Assembly (NCBI RefSeq): GCF_050563535.1
Contig: NZ_JBNXUO010000022.1
Location: 1 to 64,000 of the forward strand
DNA length: 64,000 nucleotides
From: Falsiroseomonas sp050563535
Lineage (GTDB): Bacteria; Pseudomonadota; Alphaproteobacteria; Acetobacterales; Acetobacteraceae
Direction of reading: 5' to 3'
Both the position numbers and the translations under genes were made by a program. Positions 50,060 to 58,181 of the stretch are shown here, in pieces. The stretch's first letter is position 1, and each line of letters opens with the position of its first letter. The notes below the pieces were generated by a model. It was not told the DNA's origin. It saw only the letters and a list, made by a program, of their open reading frames with translations, and ran no database searches.

Positions 50060-51034
50060 ATGACGAGCATCACCCGCCGCGCGGCGCTGGCCGCCATGGC
50101 CGCCACGCCCTTCGCGGCAGCGGCGCAGGCGCCGGCCTTCCCGGACCAGCCGGTGCGCATGATCGTGCCCTTCGCCGCCGGCGGCCCCGCGGACATCATC
50201 GCCCGCGTCGTCTCCCGCGTGATGGGCGAGAGGCTGGGCCGGCCCGTGGTGGTGGAGCCGCGCGCCGGCGCGGGCGGCATGATCGGCGTGGACGCCGCCG
50301 CGAAGGCGCGGCCGGATGGGCACACGCTGGTCATGGCCAGCAGCGGCGCCATCGTCATCCTGCCGCATCTGCGCGCCACCATGCCGTACGACCCGCTGCG
50401 GGACCTGGCGCCGATCAGCCAGGTGCTCGGCGTGCCGCAGATCGTCTCCGTCGCGCCGGGGCTCGGCGTGCGGTCGCTGGCGGAGCTGGTGGCGATGGCG
50501 AAGGCGCGGCCCGGGCAGCTCGCCTTCGGCTCGGCCGGCATCGGCTCCTCGCTCCACATGGCGGGGGAGCTGCTGAAGATCCGCGCGGGCATCGACATCA
50601 CCCATGTCCCCTATGGCGGCGCCGCGCCGGCGGTGACGGACCTGCTGGCCGGGCGCATCCAGATCCTGATGGCGGATGCGCCGGCGCTGATCGGCCAGGT
50701 GCGCGCGGGCGCGCTGCCGGCGCTGGCCGTCACCTCGGCCGAGCGGCTCGGCGTGCTGCCGGAGGTGCCGACCGCGGTGGAGGCCGGCGTGCCGGGGATG
50801 GTGAGCGAAACCTGGTACGGCCTGCTGGGCCCCGCCGGCATCCCGGCGGACCGTGTGGCGGCGCTGCATGCCGCGCTGGCGGCGGCGCTGGCGGATGCCG
50901 AGACGCGGCGGCAGCTGCTCGACCAGGGCGGGCGCATCGTGGGCAGCGCCCCCGCCGACTTCGCCGCCTTCATCCGGGAGACGCATGCGACCTGGGGCGA
51001 GGTGGTGCGCGCCACCGGCACGCGGCTGGAGTAG
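50060..51034 (+). CDS. TctC/Bug-family substrate-binding protein (first of three)
   Basis: 324 aa with a signal peptide (SITRRAALAAMAATPFAAAA). Hallmarks: RMIVPFAAGGPADIIARVVS, GAGGMIGVDAAAKARPDGHT, DITHVPYGGAAPAVTDLLAG and YGLLGPAGIPADRV. Periplasmic receptor for a carboxylate. RBS GGGAGGA precedes ATG 50060. Least similar of the three in the tandem and ends differently (TGTRLE). Confidence 0.92.
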   Translation: MTSITRRAALAAMAATPFAAAAQAPAFPDQPVRMIVPFAAGGPADIIARVVSRVMGERLGRPVVVEPRAGAGGMIGVDAAAKARPDGHTLVMASSGAIVILPHLRATMPYDPLRDLAPISQVLGVPQIVSVAPGLGVRSLAELVAMAKARPGQLAFGSAGIGSSLHMAGELLKIRAGIDITHVPYGGAAPAVTDLLAGRIQILMADAPALIGQVRAGALPALAVTSAERLGVLPEVPTAVEAGVPGMVSETWYGLLGPAGIPADRVAALHAALAAALADAETRRQLLDQGGRIVGSAPADFAAFIRETHATWGEVVRATGTRLE

Positions 51035-51038
51035 CGCC

Positions 51039-52001
51039 ATGCACCGACGCGACCTGCTGGCCCTCGCCGCGCTGGCCCCCCTTGCCGCGGGCGCGCAGGA
51101 GGGCTGGGCCCCGACGCGGCCGATGCGCATGGTGGTGCCCTTCGCGCCCGGCGGCGCCGCGGACACCATCGGGCGGCTGCTGTCGGAGGCGCTGGCCGCC
51201 GCGCTCGGCCAGCCCGTGACGGTGGAGAACCGGCCCGGCGGCGGCACCACCATCGGCGCCGTCGCCGTGGCGCGGGCGGCGCCGGACGGGCACACGCTGC
51301 TCTACGCCACGCCGAACGTGCAGATCCTCAATCCGCACCTGATGCGGTCCCTGCCCTACGACCCGGCGGCGGATTTCACGCCGGTGGTCGCGGTGATGCG
51401 CGCGCCGAAGCTGCTGGTGGTGCGGCCCGACCACCCGGCGCGCGACGTCGCGGCGCTCGTCGCGCAGGCGCGCGGCGCGGCGGACCCGCCCAGCTACGGC
51501 AGCGCGGGCGTCGCCTCCTCCGGCCATCTCGCGGCGGCCATGCTGGGGCAGATGGCGGATGTGGAGCTGCTGCACGTCCCCTTCCGCGGCACCGCCCCCG
51601 CCGTGCAGGAAGTGATGGCCGGGCGCATCGACTTCATGATGGACAACATCGCCACGCTGCTGCCGCTGGTGCGGGAAGGGCGGCTGCGCGCGCTGGCCGT
51701 CAGCACCGCCGACCCCGCGGCCGCGGCGCCGGACCTGCCGCCCATCGCCCGCACCCTGCCGGGCTACCACGACGCCTCCTTCAACTACATCCTCGCCCCC
51801 GGCCGCACCCCGCCCGAGACCATCGCGCGGCTGAACCGGGAGCTGAACACCATCCTCGGGTCGCCAGCGATGCGCGCGCGCTTCGACGCGCTGGGGATCG
51901 AGGCGCTGGGCGGCACGCCGGAGGCGCTGGCCGCGATGGTGCGGGAGGAATCGGCCCGCTGGGGCCCGGTGATCGCAAGGGGAGGGATCCGCGCCGAATG
52001 A
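51039..52001 (+). CDS. TctC/Bug-family substrate-binding protein (second of three)
   Basis: 320 aa with a Tat-like signal (MHRRDLLALAALAPLAAGAQ). RMVVPFAPGGAADTIGRLLS, ENRPGGGTTIGAVAVARAAP and VPFRGTAPAVQEVMAGRIDF mark the family. It closely parallels the third copy: both have ENRPGGG-T/A-TIGA and end GIRAE. The stop is in an ATGA overlap with the next TctC start. Ligand unknown. Confidence 0.93.
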   Translation: MHRRDLLALAALAPLAAGAQEGWAPTRPMRMVVPFAPGGAADTIGRLLSEALAAALGQPVTVENRPGGGTTIGAVAVARAAPDGHTLLYATPNVQILNPHLMRSLPYDPAADFTPVVAVMRAPKLLVVRPDHPARDVAALVAQARGAADPPSYGSAGVASSGHLAAAMLGQMADVELLHVPFRGTAPAVQEVMAGRIDFMMDNIATLLPLVREGRLRALAVSTADPAAAAPDLPPIARTLPGYHDASFNYILAPGRTPPETIARLNRELNTILGSPAMRARFDALGIEALGGTPEALAAMVREESARWGPVIARGGIRAE

Positions 52002-52966
52002 ACACCACCCTGTCGCGCCGCGCGCTGCTGGCGGCGCCCGCGCTGGTGCCGGGACTGGCGCTGGCCCAGTCCTTCCCGAACCGCCCGCTGCGGATGATCT
52101 GCCCCTTCGCCGCCGGCGGGTCGGCCGATGCCAGCGCGCGGCAACTGGCCGAGCCGCTGTCCGCCGCGCTCGGCCAGCCGGTGGTGGTGGAGAACCGCCC
52201 CGGCGGCGGCGCCACCATCGGCGCGCAGCTGGTGGCGCGGGCGGCGCCGGACGGCCACACCCTGCTGTACGGCACGCCGGGCCCGCAGATCGTCAACCCG
52301 CACCTGATGCGGAGCGTGCCCTACGACCCGGAACGCGACTTCGCCCCCGTCTCCGCCTACAAGCGGGCGCCCAACCTGCTGGCGGTGCATCCCGGCCTGC
52401 CGGCGCGGAACCTGGCGGAGCTGATCGATCTGGCGAAGGCGCGGCCGGGGGCGCTGACCTTCGCCTCCTCCGGCATCGGGTCGTCGTCGCACCTGGCGGG
52501 GGAGATGCTGAAGTTCCTCGCGCGGGTCGACATCACCCATGTCCCCTATCGCGGCACCAGCCAGGCGATGACGGACCTGATGGCCGGCACGGTCGCCATG
52601 GCGCTCGACACGCTGTCGATCCTGCTGCCGCCGTCGCGCGCGGGGGCGCTGCGCGCGCTCGGCGTCACCACGCCGGGGCGCAGCGCGCTGGCGCCCGACC
52701 TGCCGGCGCTGGCCGAGACGCTGCCGGGCTTCGACGCAGCGCCCTTCAACTACATCGCCACCACCGGCGGCACGCCGCCCGCCATCGTCGCGCGGCTGAA
52801 CGCGGCGGTCACCGGGATCCTGAACGACCCGGCCTACCGCGCCCGCATGGAGGCACTGGGCGAGGAGGCGACCCCATCCTCGCCCGAGGAACTGGCCGCG
52901 ACCATCCGCGCCGAGAGCGCGCGCTGGAAGCAGGTGATCGAGGCAGCAGGGATCCGCGCCGAATGA
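51998..52966 (+). CDS. TctC/Bug-family substrate-binding protein (third of three)
   Basis: 322 aa with signal LSRRALLAAPALVPGLALAQ. RMICPFAAGGSADASARQLA, VVENRPGGGATIGAQLVARA, NPHLMRSVPYDPERDFAPVS and DITHVPYRGTSQAMTDLMAG. The segment DGHTLLYGTP and the C-terminus AGIRAE echo the previous gene, suggesting tandem duplication. Overlaps the enoyl-CoA hydratase start by 4 bp. Ligand unknown. Confidence 0.93.
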   Translation: MNTTLSRRALLAAPALVPGLALAQSFPNRPLRMICPFAAGGSADASARQLAEPLSAALGQPVVVENRPGGGATIGAQLVARAAPDGHTLLYGTPGPQIVNPHLMRSVPYDPERDFAPVSAYKRAPNLLAVHPGLPARNLAELIDLAKARPGALTFASSGIGSSSHLAGEMLKFLARVDITHVPYRGTSQAMTDLMAGTVAMALDTLSILLPPSRAGALRALGVTTPGRSALAPDLPALAETLPGFDAAPFNYIATTGGTPPAIVARLNAAVTGILNDPAYRARMEALGEEATPSSPEELAATIRAESARWKQVIEAAGIRAE

Positions 52967-53742
52967 GCGACGCCTACGAGACGCTGAAGCTGGAGGTCGC
53001 CGATTTCGTCGCGACCGTCACGCTGGACCGCCCGCCGGTGAACGCGCAGAACCGCGCGCTGAAGGAGGAACTGGTCCGCGCCTTCGACGAGCTGCACGAC
53101 CGCGACGACGTGCGCGCGGTGGTGCTGACCGGCGCGGGCAAGGCCTTCAGCGCCGGCGCCGACCTGAAGGAAAGGCCGAACATCGCCGGCAATCCCGGCG
53201 CCTATCCGCGCCACAACCGGCTGACGCGGGCGTCCTTCGACTGCGTGATGGAATGCGGCAAGCCGGTGGTCGCCGCGGTGAACGGGCTGGCCATCGGCGC
53301 GGGCGCGGTGCTCGCGCTCTGCGCCGACATCATCCTGGTGGCGGAGGACGCCTATCTCTCGATGACGGAGGTCGATGTCGGGCTGGCCGGCGGCGTGCGG
53401 CATGTGCGCCGCCATTTCGGCGAATCCGACGCGCGGCTGATGATCTACACCGCGCGCCGCGTCACCGGGCCGGACCTGCTGCGGATGGGCGTCGCCTCGA
53501 TGTGCCTGCCGCGCGGGGAATTGCTGGCCGCGGCCCAGGGCATCGGGCGGGAGATCGCGGCCAAGGTGCCGCTGGCGGTCCAGGCCGCCAAGCGCAGCTT
53601 CCAGGTCACCGAATACATGCCGTTGCACGAGGGCTACCGCTTCGAGCAGTCGCAGACCGCCGCGCTCGCCTCCACCGAGGACACGCAGGAAGCCTGGCGC
53701 GCCTTCGCCGAGAAGCGGAAGCCCGTCTTCAAGGGGCGCTGA
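52963..53742 (+). CDS. Enoyl-CoA hydratase/isomerase family protein
   Basis: 259-aa crotonase-fold enzyme. CoA/oxyanion motifs GKAFSAGADLKERP and LAIGAGAVLALCADIILVAE; Glu in MTEVDVGLAGGVRHV at the usual second catalytic place. C-terminal helices (FAEKRKPVFKGR) are typical. Hydrates or isomerises a 2-enoyl-CoA, probably downstream of the CoA-transferase at 47377 in the same transcript. Last gene of that series; the 72-aa gene behind it is convergent. Confidence 0.9.
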   Translation: MSDAYETLKLEVADFVATVTLDRPPVNAQNRALKEELVRAFDELHDRDDVRAVVLTGAGKAFSAGADLKERPNIAGNPGAYPRHNRLTRASFDCVMECGKPVVAAVNGLAIGAGAVLALCADIILVAEDAYLSMTEVDVGLAGGVRHVRRHFGESDARLMIYTARRVTGPDLLRMGVASMCLPRGELLAAAQGIGREIAAKVPLAVQAAKRSFQVTEYMPLHEGYRFEQSQTAALASTEDTQEAWRAFAEKRKPVFKGR

Positions 53743-53760
53743 ACGCGGGGGCGGGCGGGG

Positions 53761-53979
53761 CTACCGCCCCGCCGCCTCCTCCTCCGCGATCGCCTCCAGC
53801 TCCGCCGTGCTCGCGACCAGAACGCGGCGCGCGTCGAGGATCTGCGGCGCCTGGTCGCGCAGCACCGCCCAGCGCGCCACCACGGCATCCAGCGCCGCGT
53901 CCAGCGACGCGAACCCCTCCTCCTCCGGCAGCGGACGTTCGCCGCGCCAGCGCAGCGTGACCGGGCCCTGTGCGCTCAT
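53761..53979 (-). CDS. Small hypothetical protein (72 aa)
   Basis: 72 aa, acidic and helical: VTLRWRGERPLPEEEGFASL, LDAALDAVVARWAVL and ELEAIAEEEAAGR, with ILDARRVLVAS between. The start MSAQGPV lies in a spacer that also carries the promoter of the next operon. No family recognised, but codon use resembles that of the neighbours and the ORF lies cleanly between two gene ends. Confidence 0.55.
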   Translation of the reverse strand: MSAQGPVTLRWRGERPLPEEEGFASLDAALDAVVARWAVLRDQAPQILDARRVLVASTAELEAIAEEEAAGR

Positions 53980-54066
53980 CCCCGTGCTTCCCCGTCGTCC
54001 CGAATGGAGGACGCAGCATAGGGCCTTCCGGGGCGGCGGTGAATCCGGGCGGGTCGGCCATGCACG

Positions 54067-54088
54067 GAACGGGACGATCGGCCCGTTC
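54067..54088. promoter_or_regulatory. 22-bp near-perfect palindrome, candidate operator
   Basis: Arms GAACGGG (54067-54073) and CCCGTTC (54082-54088) are perfect, and the centre includes CGATCG; overall only one position pair breaks symmetry. It lies 7 bp before a -35 box. A dimeric regulator probably binds here; which one is unknown, since no regulator gene adjoins. Confidence 0.6.
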
Positions 54089-54095
54089 TTTCCAT

Positions 54096-54124
54096 TTGTC
54101 GCATGAGCCGGGCCGGGCTTATCT
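54096..54124 (+). promoter_or_regulatory. Sigma70-like promoter of the TctC-aldolase-decarboxylase operon
   Basis: TTGTCG at 54096-54101, 17-bp spacer, TTATCT at 54119-54124; leader about 45 nt to ATG 54174. The AT-rich run CTTTCCATTTG just before is uncommon in this GC-rich region. Confidence 0.62.
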
Positions 54125-54173
54125 GCCCCCGTCGAGGGCGGCAGGATGACCGCCCATGCGGGAGAAACGATCG

Positions 54174-55139
54174 ATGCTGTCCGGCCGCCGCGCCATCCTC
54201 GCCCTGCCCCTCCTCGCCGCGCTGCCGGCACGCGCGCAGGCGCCCTTCCCGACCCGGCCGGTGCGCATCGTCGTGTCCTTCACCGCCGGCGGCACCACGG
54301 ACATCATCGCCCGCCTGGTCGGCGCGCAGCTTGAGCGGCGCTGGGGCCAGCCGGTGGTGATCGACAACCGCCCCGGCGCGGGCGGCAACATCGGCACGGC
54401 GCATGTCGCGCAGTCCCCGCCCGACGGCTACACGCTGCTGGTCGGCTCGGTCGGGCCGCTGGCGGTGAACGCCTCGCTCTACCGCAACCTGCCCTACGAC
54501 CCGCGCCGCGACCTGGCCGCGATCACGCTGCTGGCGGGGGTGCCCAACGTGCTGATCGTCCGGCCGGACTTCCCGGCGCGCGACGTGGCGGCGCTGGTGG
54601 CGGAGGCGAAGCGGCGGCCGGGGCAGCTCTCCTACGCCTCGACCGGGGCGGGCACCTCCTCGCATCTGTCGGGCGTGATGCTGGACGGGATGGCGGGGAT
54701 CGAGACGGTCCACGTCCCCTATCGCGGCGCCGTCGCGCTGAACGACATGCTGGCCGGGCGGGTGGACTTCATGTTCGCCACCATCCCCTCCGTCATCGAG
54801 CAGATCCGCGCCGGACGCTTCCGCGCCATGGCGGTGTCCTCCACCGCGCGGTCGCGCTCCCTGCCCGACGTGCCGACGATGGTGGAACTCGGCTATCCCG
54901 AATTCGACGCCTCCTCCTGGTTCGGGATGGTGGCGCCGGGGCGCACGCCGCCCGAGATCGTCAACCGCATCGCCGACGAGGTGCACGCCATCCTGCGCGA
55001 CCCCGCGATCGAGCGGCAGATGGTCGAGCAGGGGGCGGACCCCGTGGGCAACGGCCCGCAGGCCTTCGCCGCCTTCATCGACCGCGAGATCAACCGCTGG
55101 GCCGCGATCGTCCGCGCCTCCGGCGCCACCCCCGAGTAA
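54174..55139 (+). CDS. TctC/Bug-family substrate-binding protein
   Basis: 321 aa from ATG 54174, which has GGAGAA 7 nt before it; ATG 54156 is weaker. Signal LSGRRAILALPLLAALPARA. RIVVSFTAGGTTDIIARLVG, NRPGAGGNIGTAHVAQSPPD, YRNLPYDPRRDLAAI and HVPYRGAVALNDMLAGRVDF are family features. Heads an operon with two decarboxylase-like proteins, so an aromatic dicarboxylate is a reasonable ligand guess. No TctAB genes in the window. Confidence 0.93.
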   Translation: MLSGRRAILALPLLAALPARAQAPFPTRPVRIVVSFTAGGTTDIIARLVGAQLERRWGQPVVIDNRPGAGGNIGTAHVAQSPPDGYTLLVGSVGPLAVNASLYRNLPYDPRRDLAAITLLAGVPNVLIVRPDFPARDVAALVAEAKRRPGQLSYASTGAGTSSHLSGVMLDGMAGIETVHVPYRGAVALNDMLAGRVDFMFATIPSVIEQIRAGRFRAMAVSSTARSRSLPDVPTMVELGYPEFDASSWFGMVAPGRTPPEIVNRIADEVHAILRDPAIERQMVEQGADPVGNGPQAFAAFIDREINRWAAIVRASGATPE

Positions 55140-55152
55140 GGAGCACACCGCC

Positions 55153-55950
55153 ATGCCCGAATCCCTGGGCGACCGCTTCCGCATCCCCTCGCTCCGCGAC
55201 CGCGTGACGGCGGAGGAATGGCAGGCGCGCATCGACCTTGCCGCCTGCTACCGGCTGATGGAGATCTACGGCATGTCGGACATGGGGGCGAACCACGTCT
55301 CCCTCGCCGTGCCGGGGGAGGAGGGCGCCTTCCTCATCAATTCCTACGGCATGCTCTACGAGGAGATCACCGCCTCCTCCCTCCAGAAGATCGACATCCA
55401 CGGCAACGTGCTGCTGAAGCCGGACTTCCCGGATGGGCTGAACTACGGCGTGAACCGCGCGGGCTTCGTCATCCACGGCGCGATCCACGCGGCGAAGCCC
55501 GAGATCAAGTGCGTGATCCACACGCATACCTGGCCGGGCATGGCCGTCAGCTCGCTGGAATGCGGGCTGCTGCCGATGAACCAGACCTCGATGCGCTTCG
55601 CCAGGGTCGGCTACCACGACTACGAAGGCGTGGTGCTGGACCTGTCCATGCAGGAGAAGTTGGTGCGCGACCTCGGCGACTATCCGGCGCTGGTGCTGCG
55701 GAACCACGGGCTGCTGACGGTGGGCCGCACGATCGGCGAGGCCTTCAACTGGATGCACCGCATGGAGCTGTCCTGCAAGGCGCAGCTCGCCGCGCAGGCC
55801 ACCGGCCAGAAGATCGTCGAGGTGCCGGCCAAGGTGGTGGAGGAGACCTGGAACAACTACCAGCCCGGCACACGCCGCCCCTATGGCGTGATGGAATGGG
55901 CCGCGCTGCTGCGGAAGCTGGACCGGCTGGATCCGTCCTACCGTGACTGA
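55153..55950 (+). CDS. Class II aldolase/adducin-family protein
   Basis: 265 aa. Zinc ligands HTHTWPG (His-x-His) and LRNHGLLTVG (His), and the GMSDMGANHVSLAVPG loop that holds the phosphate or carboxylate in the family. No catalytic Glu of fuculose aldolases is clearly placed. Some members are dihydroxyphthalate decarboxylases (the PhtC type) rather than aldolases. The adjacent 4,5-dihydroxyphthalate decarboxylase-like gene favours such a role here. Overlaps the next gene by 8 bp. Confidence 0.87.
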   Translation: MPESLGDRFRIPSLRDRVTAEEWQARIDLAACYRLMEIYGMSDMGANHVSLAVPGEEGAFLINSYGMLYEEITASSLQKIDIHGNVLLKPDFPDGLNYGVNRAGFVIHGAIHAAKPEIKCVIHTHTWPGMAVSSLECGLLPMNQTSMRFARVGYHDYEGVVLDLSMQEKLVRDLGDYPALVLRNHGLLTVGRTIGEAFNWMHRMELSCKAQLAAQATGQKIVEVPAKVVEETWNNYQPGTRRPYGVMEWAALLRKLDRLDPSYRD

Positions 55951-56794
55951 CGGCGCCTGGGCGGTCGCGCTCGGCAGCTATCCGCACACGGCGCGGCTGA
56001 TCGCGGGGGAGGTCGCCTCCCCCGCCCTGCCGCTGGCGTTCGAGAGGGTGGCGCCGATCAGCAAGGCCTTCGCGCCGATGGTGCGCGAGGCCCGCTTCGA
56101 CGCCAGCGAGATGGCGATCGCCACCTTCCTGATGGCGCGCGCCTGGGACAAGCCGCTGGTGCTGCTGCCCGCCGTCGTCGCGCGGCGCTTCCAGGAAGGC
56201 TCCATGCTCTGCCGCGCCGACGGGCCCGTGCGGCGGCCCGAGGACCTGGCGGGCCGCCGCATCGGCGTGCGCGCCTACAGCCAGACCACGGGGATGTGGC
56301 TGCGCGGCGTGCTGGCGGAGGCGCATGGCGTGCGTTCCCAGGACTGCCGCTGGGTGACCTTCGAGGACGCGCATGTCCCCGAATACCGCGACCCGCCCTG
56401 GGCGGAACGCGCGGCGAAGGGCGCGGACATGCTGGCGATGCTGAAGGCCGGCGAGCTGGATGCGGCGATCTTCGGGAACGACGTGCCGGCCGACCCGGCG
56501 CTGCGCACCGTCTGGCCGGACGTGCCCGCCGCCGGCCGCGCCTTCCAGGCCCGCCACGGCTTCGAGCCGGTGAACCACCTGGTGGTGGTTCGGCGGGAGC
56601 ATGCGGAGCGGTCGCCCGCGAGGGTGGCGGAACTGCTGCGCCTGCTGCGGGAGGCCGGGGTGCCGGCCCTCACCCGCGCGGACCTCGCCCCCGCGCTCGG
56701 CCTGGCCGCGCGCTGGTGCGCCGACCAGGGCCTGCTGCCGGGCCCGATGGCGCCGGAGCAGGCCTGGGCCGGGCTGCCGGAGGGGATCGGCTGA
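55943..56794 (+). CDS. 4,5-dihydroxyphthalate decarboxylase-like protein (periplasmic-binding fold)
   Basis: 283 aa from GTG 55943. FAPMVREARFDASEMAIATF is the strongest match to the Pht5-type family; GRRIGVRAYSQTTGMWLRGV and RHGFEPVNHLVVV follow. No signal peptide, so a cytosolic enzyme rather than a transport receptor is likely despite the SBP-like fold. Translationally coupled to the class II aldolase gene. Members decarboxylate dihydroxylated aromatic acids, but many have unknown substrates. Confidence 0.78.
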   Translation: MTDGAWAVALGSYPHTARLIAGEVASPALPLAFERVAPISKAFAPMVREARFDASEMAIATFLMARAWDKPLVLLPAVVARRFQEGSMLCRADGPVRRPEDLAGRRIGVRAYSQTTGMWLRGVLAEAHGVRSQDCRWVTFEDAHVPEYRDPPWAERAAKGADMLAMLKAGELDAAIFGNDVPADPALRTVWPDVPAAGRAFQARHGFEPVNHLVVVRREHAERSPARVAELLRLLREAGVPALTRADLAPALGLAARWCADQGLLPGPMAPEQAWAGLPEGIG

Positions 56795-56810
56795 TCCCCC
56801 CCGCGCCGCG

Positions 56811-57197
56811 TCAGGACTGGGACTTCAGGTAGGCGATCACGTCATTGAGCTGCTGCGGGTTGCGGAGCCCCGGGAAGGCCATGCTGCCCTGCGGCACCAG
56901 ATCCTTCGGGTTGGCGAGGTAGCGGCGCAGATTCGCCTCGTCCCAGGTCAGGCCGCCTTCCGCGAGCTGCCGGAGATTGGCCGAGTAGCGGAAGTTCTCG
57001 ATCCGCGCGGCGCGCTGGCCGACCACACCGTGCAGGTTCGGCCCGACGCCGCTGCGGCCGCCCTGGTCGATCGTGTGGCAGGCACGGCACTGGTTGAAGA
57101 CGCGCTGGCCGGCGGCGGGGTCGCCGGCTTCCTGCGCCTGGGCGGCCAGGGGCGACAGGGCCAGGGTCGCGGCGAAGGCCAGAACAAGACGACGCAT
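56811..57197 (-). CDS. Class I cytochrome c
   Basis: 128 aa with signal peptide (about 1-21, ending LAAQAQ). Heme motif CRACH (Cys37, Cys40, His41), axial Met106 in GSMAF, and HTIDQGGRSGVGPNLHGVVG between, the pattern of small soluble c-type cytochromes. It carries electrons in the periplasm. Its position next to tspO and the photosynthesis genes suggests it could serve the photosynthetic reaction centre or a terminal oxidase; this is inference. Convergent with the decarboxylase operon. Confidence 0.92.
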   Translation of the reverse strand: MRRLVLAFAATLALSPLAAQAQEAGDPAAGQRVFNQCRACHTIDQGGRSGVGPNLHGVVGQRAARIENFRYSANLRQLAEGGLTWDEANLRRYLANPKDLVPQGSMAFPGLRNPQQLNDVIAYLKSQS

Positions 57198-57242
57198 CAG
57201 GTCACTCCTCCAGGAGATGGATCAAAGGCACCCGCTCAGCCC

Positions 57243-57264
57243 CCCTGCGCTGCGTGGCGCAGGG
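57243..57264. other. 8-bp inverted repeat in the cytochrome/tspO divergent spacer
   Basis: CCCTGCGC / GCGCAGGG with a 6-nt centre. It is upstream of both divergent genes, so a terminator role is unlikely. It may be an operator or leader structure; no PpsR-type TGT-N12-ACA site was found in this 212-bp spacer. Confidence 0.35.
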
Positions 57265-57409
57265 CCTTCTTGTCCCGGCGGGCGGGAGATGGCGGCACCC
57301 CCGGGGAGTGCAAGCCTTCGCCAGGAACGCCGGCCCGGCCGCTTCGTTGGCCCGGTATGGCAATTCTTCGTGGCAAGGCCGGGCCGGACGCGTGGCGGGA
57401 CGGTGACGC

Positions 57410-57898
57410 ATGATGCGGGGGGCGGGCGCGACCCCGCTCGCTGCCGGCGCCGCGCTGCTCGTCCTGCTCGGCGTCGCGCTGACCGGCGACCTGTCGCCGG
57501 GCGGGATGCTGCGCTGGTACCTCGGCCTCGGGCGGCCCTGGTGGCAGCCGCCGGACTGGGTGGTGCCGATCGTCTGGGGCGCGATCTATGTGCTGATCTT
57601 CCTGGCCGCCCGCCGGGCATGGCGGGCGGCGCCGGACCGGCGGCGGGGGCTGGCCCTCGCGCTCGGCGCGAACCTGTTCCTCAACTTCCTCTGGCCGCTG
57701 CTGTTCTTCGCGCATCGCCGCCCCGACTGGGCCCTGCCGGAAGCCGCGATGCTGACGCTGTCGGTGCCGGTGCTGATGCTGGCGGTGGGACGCCGCGCGC
57801 CGGGGGCGGGGTGGTGGCTGCTGCCCTATCTGCTCTGGACGGGCTTCGCCACGGCGTTGAATCTCTCCCTGGTCAGGATCAACGCACCTTTCCCGTGA
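57410..57898 (+). CDS. tspO: TspO/MBR-family membrane protein
   Basis: 162 aa with five hydrophobic segments. Family motifs PPDWVVPIVWGAIYVLIFLA, LFLNFLWPLLFFAHRRPDWA and LLPYLLWTGFATALNLSLVR. TspO binds and helps degrade or export porphyrin and regulates photosynthesis genes in Rhodobacter. Close to hemC, bchP and ppsR, as in many photosynthesis clusters. Followed after 6 bp by a small membrane gene. Confidence 0.9.
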   Translation: MMRGAGATPLAAGAALLVLLGVALTGDLSPGGMLRWYLGLGRPWWQPPDWVVPIVWGAIYVLIFLAARRAWRAAPDRRRGLALALGANLFLNFLWPLLFFAHRRPDWALPEAAMLTLSVPVLMLAVGRRAPGAGWWLLPYLLWTGFATALNLSLVRINAPFP

Positions 57899-57904
57899 GG
57901 CGCC

Positions 57905-58171
57905 GTGGAGGAGTTCTTCGCAAGCGGCCGCGCCGCCGACCTGGTGCTGCTGGTGATGGCGGCGGAGGCGGCGCTGCTGCTGGCCTGGCGGCGCCGCAGC
58001 GGGCGCGGGCCATCGCCCGGCGCCGTGATGGCGCTGGTGCTGCCGGGCGCGGCGCTGGTGCTGGCGCTCCGCGTCGCGCTGACCGGCGGCTGGTGGGGCT
58101 GGGTCGCGCTCTGCCTGCTCGCGGCACTGGCCGCGCATCTGGCCGATCTCCGCGGGCGGTGGCGGGGCTGA
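57905..58171 (+). CDS. Small membrane protein (88 aa) behind tspO
   Basis: Start is GTG 57905. Three hydrophobic segments (about 10-27, 40-57 and 62-80) with a basic loop RRRSGRGPSPG and ending DLRGRWRG. No domain is recognised. It is 6 bp after tspO and convergent with hemC. Likely co-transcribed with tspO and possibly photosynthesis-related. Confidence 0.6.
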   Translation: MEEFFASGRAADLVLLVMAAEAALLLAWRRRSGRGPSPGAVMALVLPGAALVLALRVALTGGWWGWVALCLLAALAAHLADLRGRWRG

Positions 58172-58181
58172 GGCGCCGCCC

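Noticed and set aside
55943..56794. ABC-type substrate-binding protein
   Set aside because: It lacks a signal peptide and matches the dihydroxyphthalate decarboxylase group (FAPMVREARFDASEMAIATF).
57243..57264. Hairpin as terminator
   Set aside because: It is upstream of both divergent genes, so it cannot terminate either; kept only as an inverted repeat.
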